NCBI GenBank assembly: GCA_023663825.1
Contig: JAMPGQ010000009.1
Location: forward strand, 1 to 46,708
From: Anaeroplasma bactoclasticum
GTDB taxonomy: Bacteria > Bacillota_I > Bacilli_A > Acholeplasmatales > Anaeroplasmataceae
Length of the DNA: 46,708 bases
Direction: 5' to 3'
Positions 8,280 to 18,100 of the stretch are shown here, piece after piece; position 1 is the first letter of the stretch; the number at the start of each line of letters is the position of its first letter. A program made the translations under genes and the position numbers. The notes beneath the pieces were generated by a model that was given only the letters and a program-made list of their open reading frames with translations, had not been told where the DNA came from and made no database searches.

Positions 8280-11200
8280 GTACTGTATACTTTCGTTTTT
8301 TTCTTTTTTTAAGGAGTATTCCTCCAATCAAAAGGCTAGCACTAAGAACTACTATAACTCCAGTGATACTCCATATTAATATAAAATTGGTGTTTTCAAC
8401 AGCCCCAGCTTCCTTTACCTTTTTGGCATATAAAATGGTATCCTTTGTTACTGCATCCTTATCAAAATCCCATAAAGTGGTATATGTATCATTTTCATAC
8501 CACCCATAAAACTGATAGCCTTCTAAAATTGGTAAATTTGGTGGGGAAATTTTTTTATTTTCTAAAACCGTGATATTTGCAATTACCCCTTCGCCTTCAA
8601 TATAAAATTCAACTGTATAAAGAATAGCTACTTTTTCCCATTTTGCATATAGGGTTACATTTTGTGAAAGCTTACTACCAGGAATTGCTGGTTCTTTCCA
8701 TTCTGGATCTAAATACCAGCCTTTAAATTGATAGCCTTCAAATGTTAGGCTTGGTAATGGATTAGGAAGCTTGGTTATATTTGTAAGGTGTAAAGGTGTA
8801 TCTCCATAACCTTCGTTTTGCCAAAACACTGTATATGTTTTTTCCTCCCATGCTCCATAAAGTATAAGATTCTCTCTTATAAAACTGGAAAAATCAAATA
8901 ATTCTAAGCAGCTCTTATCTTTATACCAGCCTTTAAATTGATAGCCCTCAAGCTTAGGTTCTACTGGCGGAGAAATCATATTTCCCTGTTCTACTTGTTG
9001 TTCTAAATATAAAGTTCCATCTACATATTGAAAACAAACTTGATGATAAACTATAATTTTTTCCCAAGCAGCTTGTAAAATCATATCCTCTACAATCTTA
9101 TTTTCAAAAGCCCAAGCAACACCATCTTTATACCAACCTTTAAAGCTGTATCCTTCTTTTGTAGGAGGTAGTGGGCTTTGAATAGTGCTTCCTTTTTTTA
9201 TGGTTATACCTTCTATGCTTGTACCTCCACAAGAATCAAAAATCACTCTTAAATCTTTTTCCCATTTGGCGTATAGAATTAGGCTTTCTTCTACTAAATC
9301 CTTAGAAAAATCCCATAAGGTATCATCCTTATACCAGCCTTTAAAGCTATATCCTTCTTTTGTAGGGGAGGCTATAGCATCAATTAAACTAAGCTCATCT
9401 ACAGAACAGGTATAAACTTCTATATCATCCACCATAAATTGAACATGATAAGAAATGATTTCTTTTTCCCATTTCGCATAAAGAGTAAGATCTTCTAAAA
9501 TAGTATCTTTGGAAAAATCCCATAAGGTATCATCCTTATACCAGCCTTTAAAGCTATACCCTTCTTTTGTAGGAGATAAAGGGCTTTGAACAAAGCTTCC
9601 TTTTTTTAAAGCTATGCTTTCTATGCTTGTCCCTCCACAGGAATCAAAGGTCACTATCGGATTTTTTTCCCACTTCGCATAAAGAGTAAGATCTTCGCTA
9701 AGCAACATTCCTGGAGTTGCTTTTATCAGCAAGGCTTGATCTATAAACCACCCTAAAAAGCTATACCCTTCTAAGGATAAAAAAGGTAGTTCTAATGGAA
9801 GAGTAGCCGATGTTATACTTGGAAGCTTCTGTGGATACTCATTTGGCATATAGGATATCGTATAAACGCGTTCTATAGAGATTTGATTTATTGTATAGCT
9901 TTTCGTTTGAAGCAAATAATTTTCATTTTCTATAATTACATTTTGATTAGTGTCCTTAAGTAAAAATATTTCATGGTCTCCAAAGGCTAAGGGTGTATTT
10001 GTGTATTTTATACCATCAACATAAATCATGGCATCTGCCAACACAATACGATTTTCAATCTTGTAGCTAACCTCTGTTAAAGTAAGTAGCTCTGATACTA
10101 TAATTACTTCATATTCATCAGAAAGTGTTTTTTTATACTCTACTCCATTACTATAATCCGCATTTCGGCTATAATCATCTTCATTAAGCGTTCTTCTAAT
10201 GTTAACCTTTAACAAAGTATCCAAATAATTTCTATTATTCGTAATCGTTACGTTTTCTGGCATCTTAAAGTTTTGATTATCTATCCGAATTTCTTCGTTT
10301 TTCAAGCCTAAAGAATAAACTTTATTATCTCGAATAGTTATATCAGAAATTTCTGCTGTTTCCATATAATTATATAGTAAGATTAAAAAATCTGTAGTCA
10401 CATATAAGCCTTGAGGCGTTTTTTCATTTGCAATAAAGGCTTTATTGATAAAGATATTTTCTTTAATATAAATGTTTTTTAAAAACTGGTGATCACTTGC
10501 AGTTTGAACATAAAGCAGAATCATTGTTTCTTCTAATATGTTTTTGTAAATGACAAGATTTTCTCCGTTTCGACATTTTACACCACCATCTTGGTTTTTA
10601 TTCATTCCTTTAAAATAATTACCAATAATATCAAGTCCATCAAACATTTTAGCATAGATAATGTGATCTCTATTGTAGCCCTTTGTTGAGCCTGATTTAT
10701 CCTCATAACCAACCTCAACAACATCCGTATTTAAAGAAAAATGATTACTTAAAATTTTCGTGTTTTGGTCTGAATTAATTACATTTATTGCTGTCATAAA
10801 ATAGCCTTGATTAGAAGTATTATCTAAAATATTGGCAGCTTCTACAACCTCTTTTAAAGCTTTAGTTGTATCAGATATAATACTTGTTAACACATCCTCT
10901 AAAAGACCAAAATAATTATCCTTTATGATTACATTCTTTGTTTTATATATACCTATCCCTCGTCCTAAGCTACTAGAATCCCTTAAAAACAAATTCGATA
11001 AAATCGTTATAGAATTATGATTTTTAGAAATATAATATCCTGTTGCTTCACCACCATTTTTATTGTTAGAATCTGGCTGCAAGCCTGAAGATATCGCTAT
11101 GTTTACTAGCTTAGCATTTGCAAAAATATTTTGAGTTATCGTAATACCATCCGAACCAGAATTTTGAAAATACATCGTTACATTATCAAAGATTATATTT

Positions 11201-11538
11201 TTTATGGTGATATTTAATACTTTCTCATAATCATCACGAATATAGCTTTGATAAGTAGAATCAATACCTTTAAAAACAGTCCCTTCTTCTCCTATTAAAG
11301 ATACACCATTTGCTAGATGAATAGTTCCATCTATTCTATAAATTCCTTTATTAAAGTAAGCATCCTTATTCTTTTTTTTGCAAGTCATTAAAAACTCATT
11401 AATCTCATCTGTGTTATCTTGTACGGAGCTTATATACCCTTTCGCCTCTAAATACTCCTTTTCAGCAACTAAAGGAATACAGAAGCTAAAACACATCACA
11501 AACAAGATACATAAAATAATTCCTTTAATCTTTTTCAT
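8275..11538 (-). CDS. Secreted beta-helix protein with seven InlB-type repeats and C-terminal membrane anchor
   Basis: A 1087-residue surface protein. Residues 1-25 are a signal peptide. Residues about 35-460 resemble right-handed beta-helix proteins: an opening like pectate-lyase-type folds (KNKDAYFNKGIYRIDGTI, then GVSLIGEEG) and many NIFxNxx-type Asn ladders. Such folds bind or cleave polysaccharides, but no catalytic residues could be assigned. Residues about 565-1045 hold seven InlB B-repeat (Listeria-Bacteroides) units marked by GYxFKGWY and LYAKWEK. A membrane helix (about 1055-1078) and a KKRKKRK tail end the protein; there is no LPXTG. It is co-transcribed with PL8 (4-base overlap), so a role in binding or trimming the same polymer is likely. 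Confidence 0.75.
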   Translation of the reverse strand: MKKIKGIILCILFVMCFSFCIPLVAEKEYLEAKGYISSVQDNTDEINEFLMTCKKKNKDAYFNKGIYRIDGTIHLANGVSLIGEEGTVFKGIDSTYQSYIRDDYEKVLNITIKNIIFDNVTMYFQNSGSDGITITQNIFANAKLVNIAISSGLQPDSNNKNGGEATGYYISKNHNSITILSNLFLRDSSSLGRGIGIYKTKNVIIKDNYFGLLEDVLTSIISDTTKALKEVVEAANILDNTSNQGYFMTAINVINSDQNTKILSNHFSLNTDVVEVGYEDKSGSTKGYNRDHIIYAKMFDGLDIIGNYFKGMNKNQDGGVKCRNGENLVIYKNILEETMILLYVQTASDHQFLKNIYIKENIFINKAFIANEKTPQGLYVTTDFLILLYNYMETAEISDITIRDNKVYSLGLKNEEIRIDNQNFKMPENVTITNNRNYLDTLLKVNIRRTLNEDDYSRNADYSNGVEYKKTLSDEYEVIIVSELLTLTEVSYKIENRIVLADAMIYVDGIKYTNTPLAFGDHEIFLLKDTNQNVIIENENYLLQTKSYTINQISIERVYTISYMPNEYPQKLPSITSATLPLELPFLSLEGYSFLGWFIDQALLIKATPGMLLSEDLTLYAKWEKNPIVTFDSCGGTSIESIALKKGSFVQSPLSPTKEGYSFKGWYKDDTLWDFSKDTILEDLTLYAKWEKEIISYHVQFMVDDIEVYTCSVDELSLIDAIASPTKEGYSFKGWYKDDTLWDFSKDLVEESLILYAKWEKDLRVIFDSCGGTSIEGITIKKGSTIQSPLPPTKEGYSFKGWYKDGVAWAFENKIVEDMILQAAWEKIIVYHQVCFQYVDGTLYLEQQVEQGNMISPPVEPKLEGYQFKGWYKDKSCLELFDFSSFIRENLILYGAWEEKTYTVFWQNEGYGDTPLHLTNITKLPNPLPSLTFEGYQFKGWYLDPEWKEPAIPGSKLSQNVTLYAKWEKVAILYTVEFYIEGEGVIANITVLENKKISPPNLPILEGYQFYGWYENDTYTTLWDFDKDAVTKDTILYAKKVKEAGAVENTNFILIWSITGVIVVLSASLLIGGILLKKRKKRKYTVL
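9311..9573 (-). repeat. 56-bp near-identical direct repeats inside the InlB-repeat region
   Basis: The stretches 9311-9366 and 9518-9573 match at all but one base and lie 207 bp (69 codons) apart. Further diverged copies occur near 8717, 8930 and 9133. They encode the WDFSKD...GYSFKGWYK part of successive repeats, and identity at DNA level suggests recent duplication and scope for repeat-number change. Confidence 0.85.
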
Positions 11539-13628
11539 TCCTGCCTCCCAAAAGTAATGGTGTGTACAAATTCATCTTCAATTTGATAGGCATTCTCTTT
11601 TATCTTTAAATCCGTGCTTAAAGGCTTATAGCCTTGGATTGAAATTTGGATCGATTGTGCTTTTTGACAAGCCAAACGAACAATCATTTTTTCTTTAGAC
11701 CTTGCTAAAATCAAGCACACTTTTCCAGAAATAAAAAGATCTTTATATTGACAGGATTGGTTTGTAAAGCAATTGATTAATACATACTGCTTATATTCCA
11801 AAATATGAGCATTATTTAAAATCAACAGGCTATATTCATCACATACGCAGTTGTTTTTTGGATAAAGCTGATATACATACTGAGTTGGATTTTTATAATA
11901 TATTCTTGTTCCTTTAAAATACATAGGATCATCAGATTCATTTTGATTCAAATCATAAAAGGATCTTTTTTCATCAAAGGCTTCTATAATAGGAATTGGA
12001 TTACAAATCAGCTTAAACTTAGAAATAATACTATTTTTATTTACCTCATAGACATCATCAAAATTATAAATAGTTGAAACATATTCTTTTGTAGATTTTA
12101 TATTTGTTCCCACACAAACCATTGAATGATCTAAGATAAATTTAGAGAAAAAACCACTGACCTGATTTTTTTGATGAAAGCTTGTATTTAAGATTTCACC
12201 AAAATCAACTCCTGCTGAAAGCAGAGCTTTCATTTTTTGATTTGCTGGTTCTGCTTCTAATGGATTTGTAGATCCATTCCTAAAATAAGGATTTATTCTT
12301 AAAATCTCATTAGGATCTGGAGGCACATTATAATATAAATCATAGGTAAAATTAGATTGATAGTAGCCTAGCTTATTTTCCAAATTGATACTTTCATAAT
12401 TACTTATTCGATCTGAATAGCTAGAAATAGCAATTAAATACTCCTGATTTCTTTTGATATACCGATTCATCGAATTAAAAACAAAGCATTTTGCTTGGTA
12501 GGTATGAAAGTATTTTTCATTATAAATATAATCTAAAAAGCCTTGCTTACAATAAAGCTTTGAAAGTCTATGAAATGCATTTAAAATAATCTCATAGCTA
12601 TAGCTGGCTCCTTTTCTTCTACTTGCGGCTCTACCACGAACACAGTTTAAGGCTTGGTTGTGATATAAAAACGGCATATATGACCTTTCAATCGTATCAT
12701 AAAGCTTTAAAAAGTAGTCAGTACAATCGATTTTAAGTAAGGAATAAATCTCAAGAATTTTAGCAATAGAGCTTAACAAAACCTCGCCATAGGAGGCGGT
12801 ATATGGAATAGATTCATGATATAAAAATCCACCATCCTTATAAAAGCCATTTCCTTTATCCGTTATCATAATCAGCTTAGGCAACAGCATATAAAGCTCT
12901 TGAATTGCCCTATCATTTTGAATAAGTAAATTTCTTAACAAAGCAATATAAATCGTATCTGCCAAATTGGCATAGCTTGTCTGATATCTATCAAGATTGG
13001 GATAATTTCTCCTATAATATTCATATAAAGGATTTGGCAAATAGAAGTTTTCTATAGCCATATAAGAAAAGATTTGTTGTTTTGGAATCTGATTAAAAAA
13101 CAAAATCATAATTTCATTGATACATCTAGGAATACCAATTTCATAAACCCACCAATTTCCAGTGTAATTTTCTTTTCCTTTATAGCTTTTTAAAACATTT
13201 TCTTTTAATTCTATAAGAATTTGTGTTTTTAAAGCTTCATCTTCTTTTATAATACTATATTTAGCTAGACCAACAAGCCTTTTAAAAATATGATAGGTTT
13301 GTTCAGTTTCTTCTTTTGGTAAGTCTACATAGAGTTTTTGAAGATTTGTAATATCAAAATCCTTTTGTTCTAATAAGATCTTTTTATAGCCTAATATAAC
13401 CTCTTCATACTTCACATCATAGGGCTTTAATTGAATTACAAAATCTTTGGATTCATTTATCCTACAACAGGAGAAAGAATCTAAATAAATCGCATAATAG
13501 CCTTGATTTGATATTGGAAACCAATTCTTTTTTCCATCAAGCTCATAAAGAATGTCTCTGCATTCTAAATCCTTTACCACTTCGATTTCTAACAAATATC
13601 TACCTTGATTTGGATTATGAAATTCCAT
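11535..13628 (-). CDS. Cytoplasmic polysaccharide lyase family 8 enzyme (hyaluronate/chondroitin lyase type)
   Basis: A 697-residue enzyme of the PL8 group, which cleaves uronic-acid polymers by beta-elimination. Signature segments: NWWVYEIGIPR (158-168, the aromatic patch), Asn221 in YANLADT, His271 and Tyr280 in FLYHESIPYTASYG, and RGRAASR (331-337). These correspond to the known Asn-His-Tyr-Arg catalytic set of PL8. There is no signal peptide and the enzyme lacks the N-terminal binding domains of secreted PL8 lyases, so it probably acts inside the cell on imported oligosaccharides, giving unsaturated disaccharides for the GH88 enzyme. Its stop overlaps the next gene's ATG by 4 bases. Specificity (hyaluronan or chondroitin) is not set by these motifs. 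Confidence 0.88.
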   Translation of the reverse strand: MEFHNPNQGRYLLEIEVVKDLECRDILYELDGKKNWFPISNQGYYAIYLDSFSCCRINESKDFVIQLKPYDVKYEEVILGYKKILLEQKDFDITNLQKLYVDLPKEETEQTYHIFKRLVGLAKYSIIKEDEALKTQILIELKENVLKSYKGKENYTGNWWVYEIGIPRCINEIMILFFNQIPKQQIFSYMAIENFYLPNPLYEYYRRNYPNLDRYQTSYANLADTIYIALLRNLLIQNDRAIQELYMLLPKLIMITDKGNGFYKDGGFLYHESIPYTASYGEVLLSSIAKILEIYSLLKIDCTDYFLKLYDTIERSYMPFLYHNQALNCVRGRAASRRKGASYSYEIILNAFHRLSKLYCKQGFLDYIYNEKYFHTYQAKCFVFNSMNRYIKRNQEYLIAISSYSDRISNYESINLENKLGYYQSNFTYDLYYNVPPDPNEILRINPYFRNGSTNPLEAEPANQKMKALLSAGVDFGEILNTSFHQKNQVSGFFSKFILDHSMVCVGTNIKSTKEYVSTIYNFDDVYEVNKNSIISKFKLICNPIPIIEAFDEKRSFYDLNQNESDDPMYFKGTRIYYKNPTQYVYQLYPKNNCVCDEYSLLILNNAHILEYKQYVLINCFTNQSCQYKDLFISGKVCLILARSKEKMIVRLACQKAQSIQISIQGYKPLSTDLKIKENAYQIEDEFVHTITFGRQE

Positions 13629-13654
13629 TAGTTCTCCCTCCTATTCGTTTTAAT

Positions 13655-15199
13655 TTACTTTACATATTTTTGAATTGTTGTAGTAATTGCATCTGTTCCA
13701 GCCTTTTTCATTGCTGCAACATAAGAATCCCATTCACTTTGGCTGATAGTAGTAGATCCTTTATTCAACCACTGACTTACTTGTTCTAAATATACTGTAT
13801 TCACGCCACTTCTATACGCATTTACAGATTGATAGTCTGCATTAGTTAGCTTTATATTTGGATAAATAAGCTTATTATAATTCAAATTTAAATAATTATT
13901 AGATTCATATAAGTTCATTGCCTTTTTTGCAGGCTCAGATAGCCAAGCCTCTTCATAGGCAAAGGTTTGTACTCCTGGAGATTGAAGCTGAGCACCAATA
14001 TTATATAAATTAGCCAAGGCTGTAGCTTTATCATTTAAAATCTTATCTGTATAGCTATAGCTTGAACCAGTTTTTGTAAAATGCTCGCCTTCAATACCAA
14101 AATTCAATTGTTCATGCCCTGTTGGACTAAAGAAATAATCAATCCACTTCATTAGCTTGATTTGATTTTCTAAACTCGTTGCAGAATTAATAGCCGTAAC
14201 TGTACCGATTTGCTTACGAATTGTTGGTTCATATTTTGATCCATCGCTTCTAGTAGGAGGTGCGATGCATACAACCTCAAAGCCTTCAACTAAATTTTCA
14301 GCATACACATCATCATTAAAAGAATACGTTGTTCCAATCCAGTCATGAGTAGCTCCACCACTATTTTGAGCAAAATAGGTTACACGCTTATCCTCCGTAG
14401 CAGGTGTTAAAATGTTAGGATCGATTAAACCCTCCTTAAACCACCCGGCAATATTTTCTATTGCTGTTTTAAATTCAGGCTGGATAGCTCCATACTGAAC
14501 GACTCCTTTTTCATCTAAATAATATTCTGCAGTAGCTCCCCATAAGGATGCTAATTCAGAAATTGCAAAATCTAAATCTCTATCGAAATATGGATAGATA
14601 TTAGAAAATGTCGTTAATAAGCTCTTATTTGCCTTAAAGGCTTTTAATAATTTGTGAAAATCATCAACGCTCATCGCATCTAAATTATTTTTATCTATTC
14701 CTTCAGGAAGTTTGTTGTTTTCAGCAAGCTTATTGACCCAGTCCTGACGGACAAAGAAGGCCTTAGCTGTTTTACCATCTGTATAAAAAGGAATACCATA
14801 AATTTTTCCATCACTTGCGGTAGCCCAAGCTTTCTTCTCTGGGTTCTCCTCAAAGAATTTTTTCAAATTAGGTGCATGCTCTGAAATTAAAGGTGTTAGA
14901 TCTAAAAAGATTTCATCCTTTAATGCAGTTGCCTCTATAGTATCCTGATCATTTACAACTAGATTAGCGTCCTTTCCTCTCAAATTATAAATGGTATCAT
15001 AATTAGAATCATATTTTTGAAGTACTCCTGTAAGCTCAATTCCTGCATATTCATTTGCTTTTTTGAATACCTCCATATCAGAACGATAAATAAAATTATC
15101 CTGATACAAAAATATTGTTAATTCATCGCTTCCTCCACAGGAGGTAAGTGTTAAAATGCTAGTCGCTATTAAAACGATCATTAGTAATAGTTTCTTCAT
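13655..15199 (-). CDS. Oligosaccharide-binding lipoprotein of an LplABC-type ABC importer
   Basis: A 514-residue family-1-like extracellular solute-binding protein. The signal peptide ends in the lipobox LTSC (Cys21), so the protein is lipid-anchored outside the membrane. The mature part has the LplA/LipO pattern (GKIYGIPFYTDGKTAKAFFV, then RQDWVNKL) found with LplB/LplC permeases, both encoded about 8 kb upstream in the same operon. It would capture glycosaminoglycan oligosaccharides. Its first 41 bases overlap the end of the heparinase-type gene; a GAGGGG site inside that gene serves its ATG, so translation is coupled. Confidence 0.9.
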   Translation of the reverse strand: MKKLLLMIVLIATSILTLTSCGGSDELTIFLYQDNFIYRSDMEVFKKANEYAGIELTGVLQKYDSNYDTIYNLRGKDANLVVNDQDTIEATALKDEIFLDLTPLISEHAPNLKKFFEENPEKKAWATASDGKIYGIPFYTDGKTAKAFFVRQDWVNKLAENNKLPEGIDKNNLDAMSVDDFHKLLKAFKANKSLLTTFSNIYPYFDRDLDFAISELASLWGATAEYYLDEKGVVQYGAIQPEFKTAIENIAGWFKEGLIDPNILTPATEDKRVTYFAQNSGGATHDWIGTTYSFNDDVYAENLVEGFEVVCIAPPTRSDGSKYEPTIRKQIGTVTAINSATSLENQIKLMKWIDYFFSPTGHEQLNFGIEGEHFTKTGSSYSYTDKILNDKATALANLYNIGAQLQSPGVQTFAYEEAWLSEPAKKAMNLYESNNYLNLNYNKLIYPNIKLTNADYQSVNAYRSGVNTVYLEQVSQWLNKGSTTISQSEWDSYVAAMKKAGTDAITTTIQKYVK

Positions 15200-18100
15200 C
15201 TTTTTTACCCCTCTTTTTTAAAATAATTACTATAATTACTACTGCTATAGTAAGTAAACCTATAGATCCCACAATACTGCCAATAAGAATTGGAAGATTA
15301 GAAGAATTGTTCTGTTGTGGTGTATAATTATTATGATAAAATTCAACTTTAGAAATTGTTGTTTTATCATCATTGTTATTACCGTTAAATACAATTTTGA
15401 TATATTTTGCTTCAATAAAGCCTAAGGAATATACTTCATCTCCCATATTATTTGTACTTTGACCACCAAAGTAACAACTCTCATAAGTAATACCATCAAG
15501 ACTATAATAAATATCAAAATAATATGTATTTAACAAGCCTCCAGAAAATCTCATTAAAACGTTTGTTATCGTTTTTATATCCTCAAACTCAAAGACTACG
15601 ACCTCTCTTTGTTCAGAAGAAAAGGTAGTTGTTCTTTCCCCGTCTAAAAGATTTTCAACACCATTACTACCACTTACATTTACAACTGGAATTTGTTTAA
15701 ATTCCTCATAACCATCAATAAGAGTATCTACAATAAAACGGTAAGAATATTCTTTTACCTCTTTTGTTTGCAAATCCGTCACAATTACCTTTGTAAATTG
15801 ATTAAAGGCTGTTGCTTTTTTTACCACTACCGTATATTTTTCTTTATCATAGGTTACAGTTAAATTTGGAACCTCTTTAACAGATTTGTCCAATTTAACA
15901 ACATAAGTATATTGATAAGGATTGAAAACATATTTATAAAGGTTCCCAAGCTCAGCTTCTACCTTTATATCCTCAACTGAAATATCAGTTTTAGGTAAAG
16001 CCTCATCTAGACTCCACTGATCTAAAGGTACAATCTCATACTTTTCAAAGCTTGTAATTTCTTCTAATGTTGGAATAAATACGACATTTAGTGTGCCAGA
16101 AACCACATTTTCAAGCTTAATCACTAGCTTATTTATACCCGTATTATCTAAATTACAAAATTCTCCGATTGTTCCTGGTAAAGCAGTTGCAGGCATAACA
16201 CTAAAGCTTCCTATTTCACTATTAATATAGGCATATAGCGTTTTTCCATTTAGAATTAATCTTGCAAGCTTGTCATTTATAATTTCAATTCTAGCCTCTG
16301 TATGAGCACTCCAATAAACAACTGATTCATCTCGCAATTCAAATTCATCTTGAATCATAATTTTTGATCTATTGTCAAAAAATTTTAATCCTCGATAAGC
16401 AGAAACCACATCTGTTTTATACACGTTGCTAAGATTAACTATAGAATAGCCACCACTACTATTTGTTTCAAATTTTATTATTGGGGCAGTTTCATAAGGA
16501 TCCTGTTGTAAAACAGGATTTTTTTCTGGATTAAATACTAAAGTGTTTTGTCCCTGTGCATTCTTTTTATAATAGGTCCATCTTTGATAATCATAGTCCC
16601 AAAAGCCGTTTGGTACAACAATGTTATAGCTTTCATTACTATAATTACCAATAAACCTTTCCCCAAGAGCATATATTTCAAAGGTTCCACTATCTAAATT
16701 CTTATGAGCAAAGGATCCACTTGCACAATCAATTCCCTTTAAGCCTGTAAAAATAGCCATTTCATCACCAAAGGCAGATCGGAAGGTAGCAAGCTCATGA
16801 TCCTCTAATAAATAATCTAAAGGATCCATTGTATGTAAGTTGATATCATCAAATAACCCTGGTCGATACCACAATAAATTCATAATATTATATTGCTCAT
16901 TATCATCAGCTAATTTACTCAATATAGCGGCATTAATATTATTTTCATCAATCCTTGTATACCATAATAATGCTGGTTGATTATTTGAATATTCACTTTC
17001 AGCATAATAGAAAGACTCATAATTTGGACTAGATGTGTATAGTGGATAATTAATATAATCCATAATTCCTTTAATATCACTTAAGCCAAAAGAATTAATT
17101 TTACCATCTGTTTGTCCATATAAATTTCTAAGTGTGGCAAGCAAAGAGACCATATTCCTATGAGCATAAATAGAATAAGCAGGTCCTTCAGGGAAACCAC
17201 CAGATTCAGAATAATGGACTAAACCATTTTGTAAAAATCTAAAGGCTGTAATGATAACCTGTGCAGACATTTGGCGAATATTTATAGTTTGAGTATTTCC
17301 TCTTACAGTAACCTCTACTTCTTTATCATAGCTTAAGGTAGCTAATGCTGCTAAAGCTAAATCTCCACAAATCAATAAGCAATGATTGTTTCCATGAAGC
17401 AATACATTTACATTCTGTAATGTCTCAAAAAAATAGAAGCCTTCTTCATAAAGTGCTTTAATAACCATTTCCTTTTGGATATCACTCAAGGTATCCTTAA
17501 TATAGCTATAAGCAAAGGAAACGCTATAGGTTGCCATCGCAGCATCTAAGAATCCATTCGTATCTTCTCCCCAGGAAAGTCTTCTTGTCTTATCCGTATT
17601 TTCTATAAAATCTTCATCTTGAACCAAATATCTCATCTGTTCCCAACAACGCATCGCATATTCTTTATTTCCAGTCACCTGATAAAGAATAGCAAACTGT
17701 TCCATTGCAGATCGTCCGTTTGCAGGTACTGTTGTAGCCTGATAATGAGCTAAATTTTTCTCATAATATTCTACCCAGCGAACAATGTATTCATCATTTG
17801 CATTATAACCCGCTTTAATCTCTTGTAACCACTCATCATTACTTAATAAATAAATTCCATCAAGCTTTCCACTTGAAGCTAATTCATCAAATTTAAAATC
17901 TGTTTCATCTGGTAACACATATAATGTTGTAGTTATAACAGACTCTGTATCATTATTATGAAGAAGTAAGCTAAAGCTATCATATCCATAAAAATCTTTT
18001 GGAGGTGTGTAGTTATATAATACTCCATAAATGATTTTTCCTGTACTTGAATAGTACCTATCTTGAATTTCTTGGACTACACCATCTAAAAAGAGCTCAA

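Noticed and set aside
8400-9860. Regular repeats suggestive of a CRISPR array
   Set aside because: The repeats are spaced about 207 bp and lie in frame inside a coding sequence as InlB-type protein repeats.
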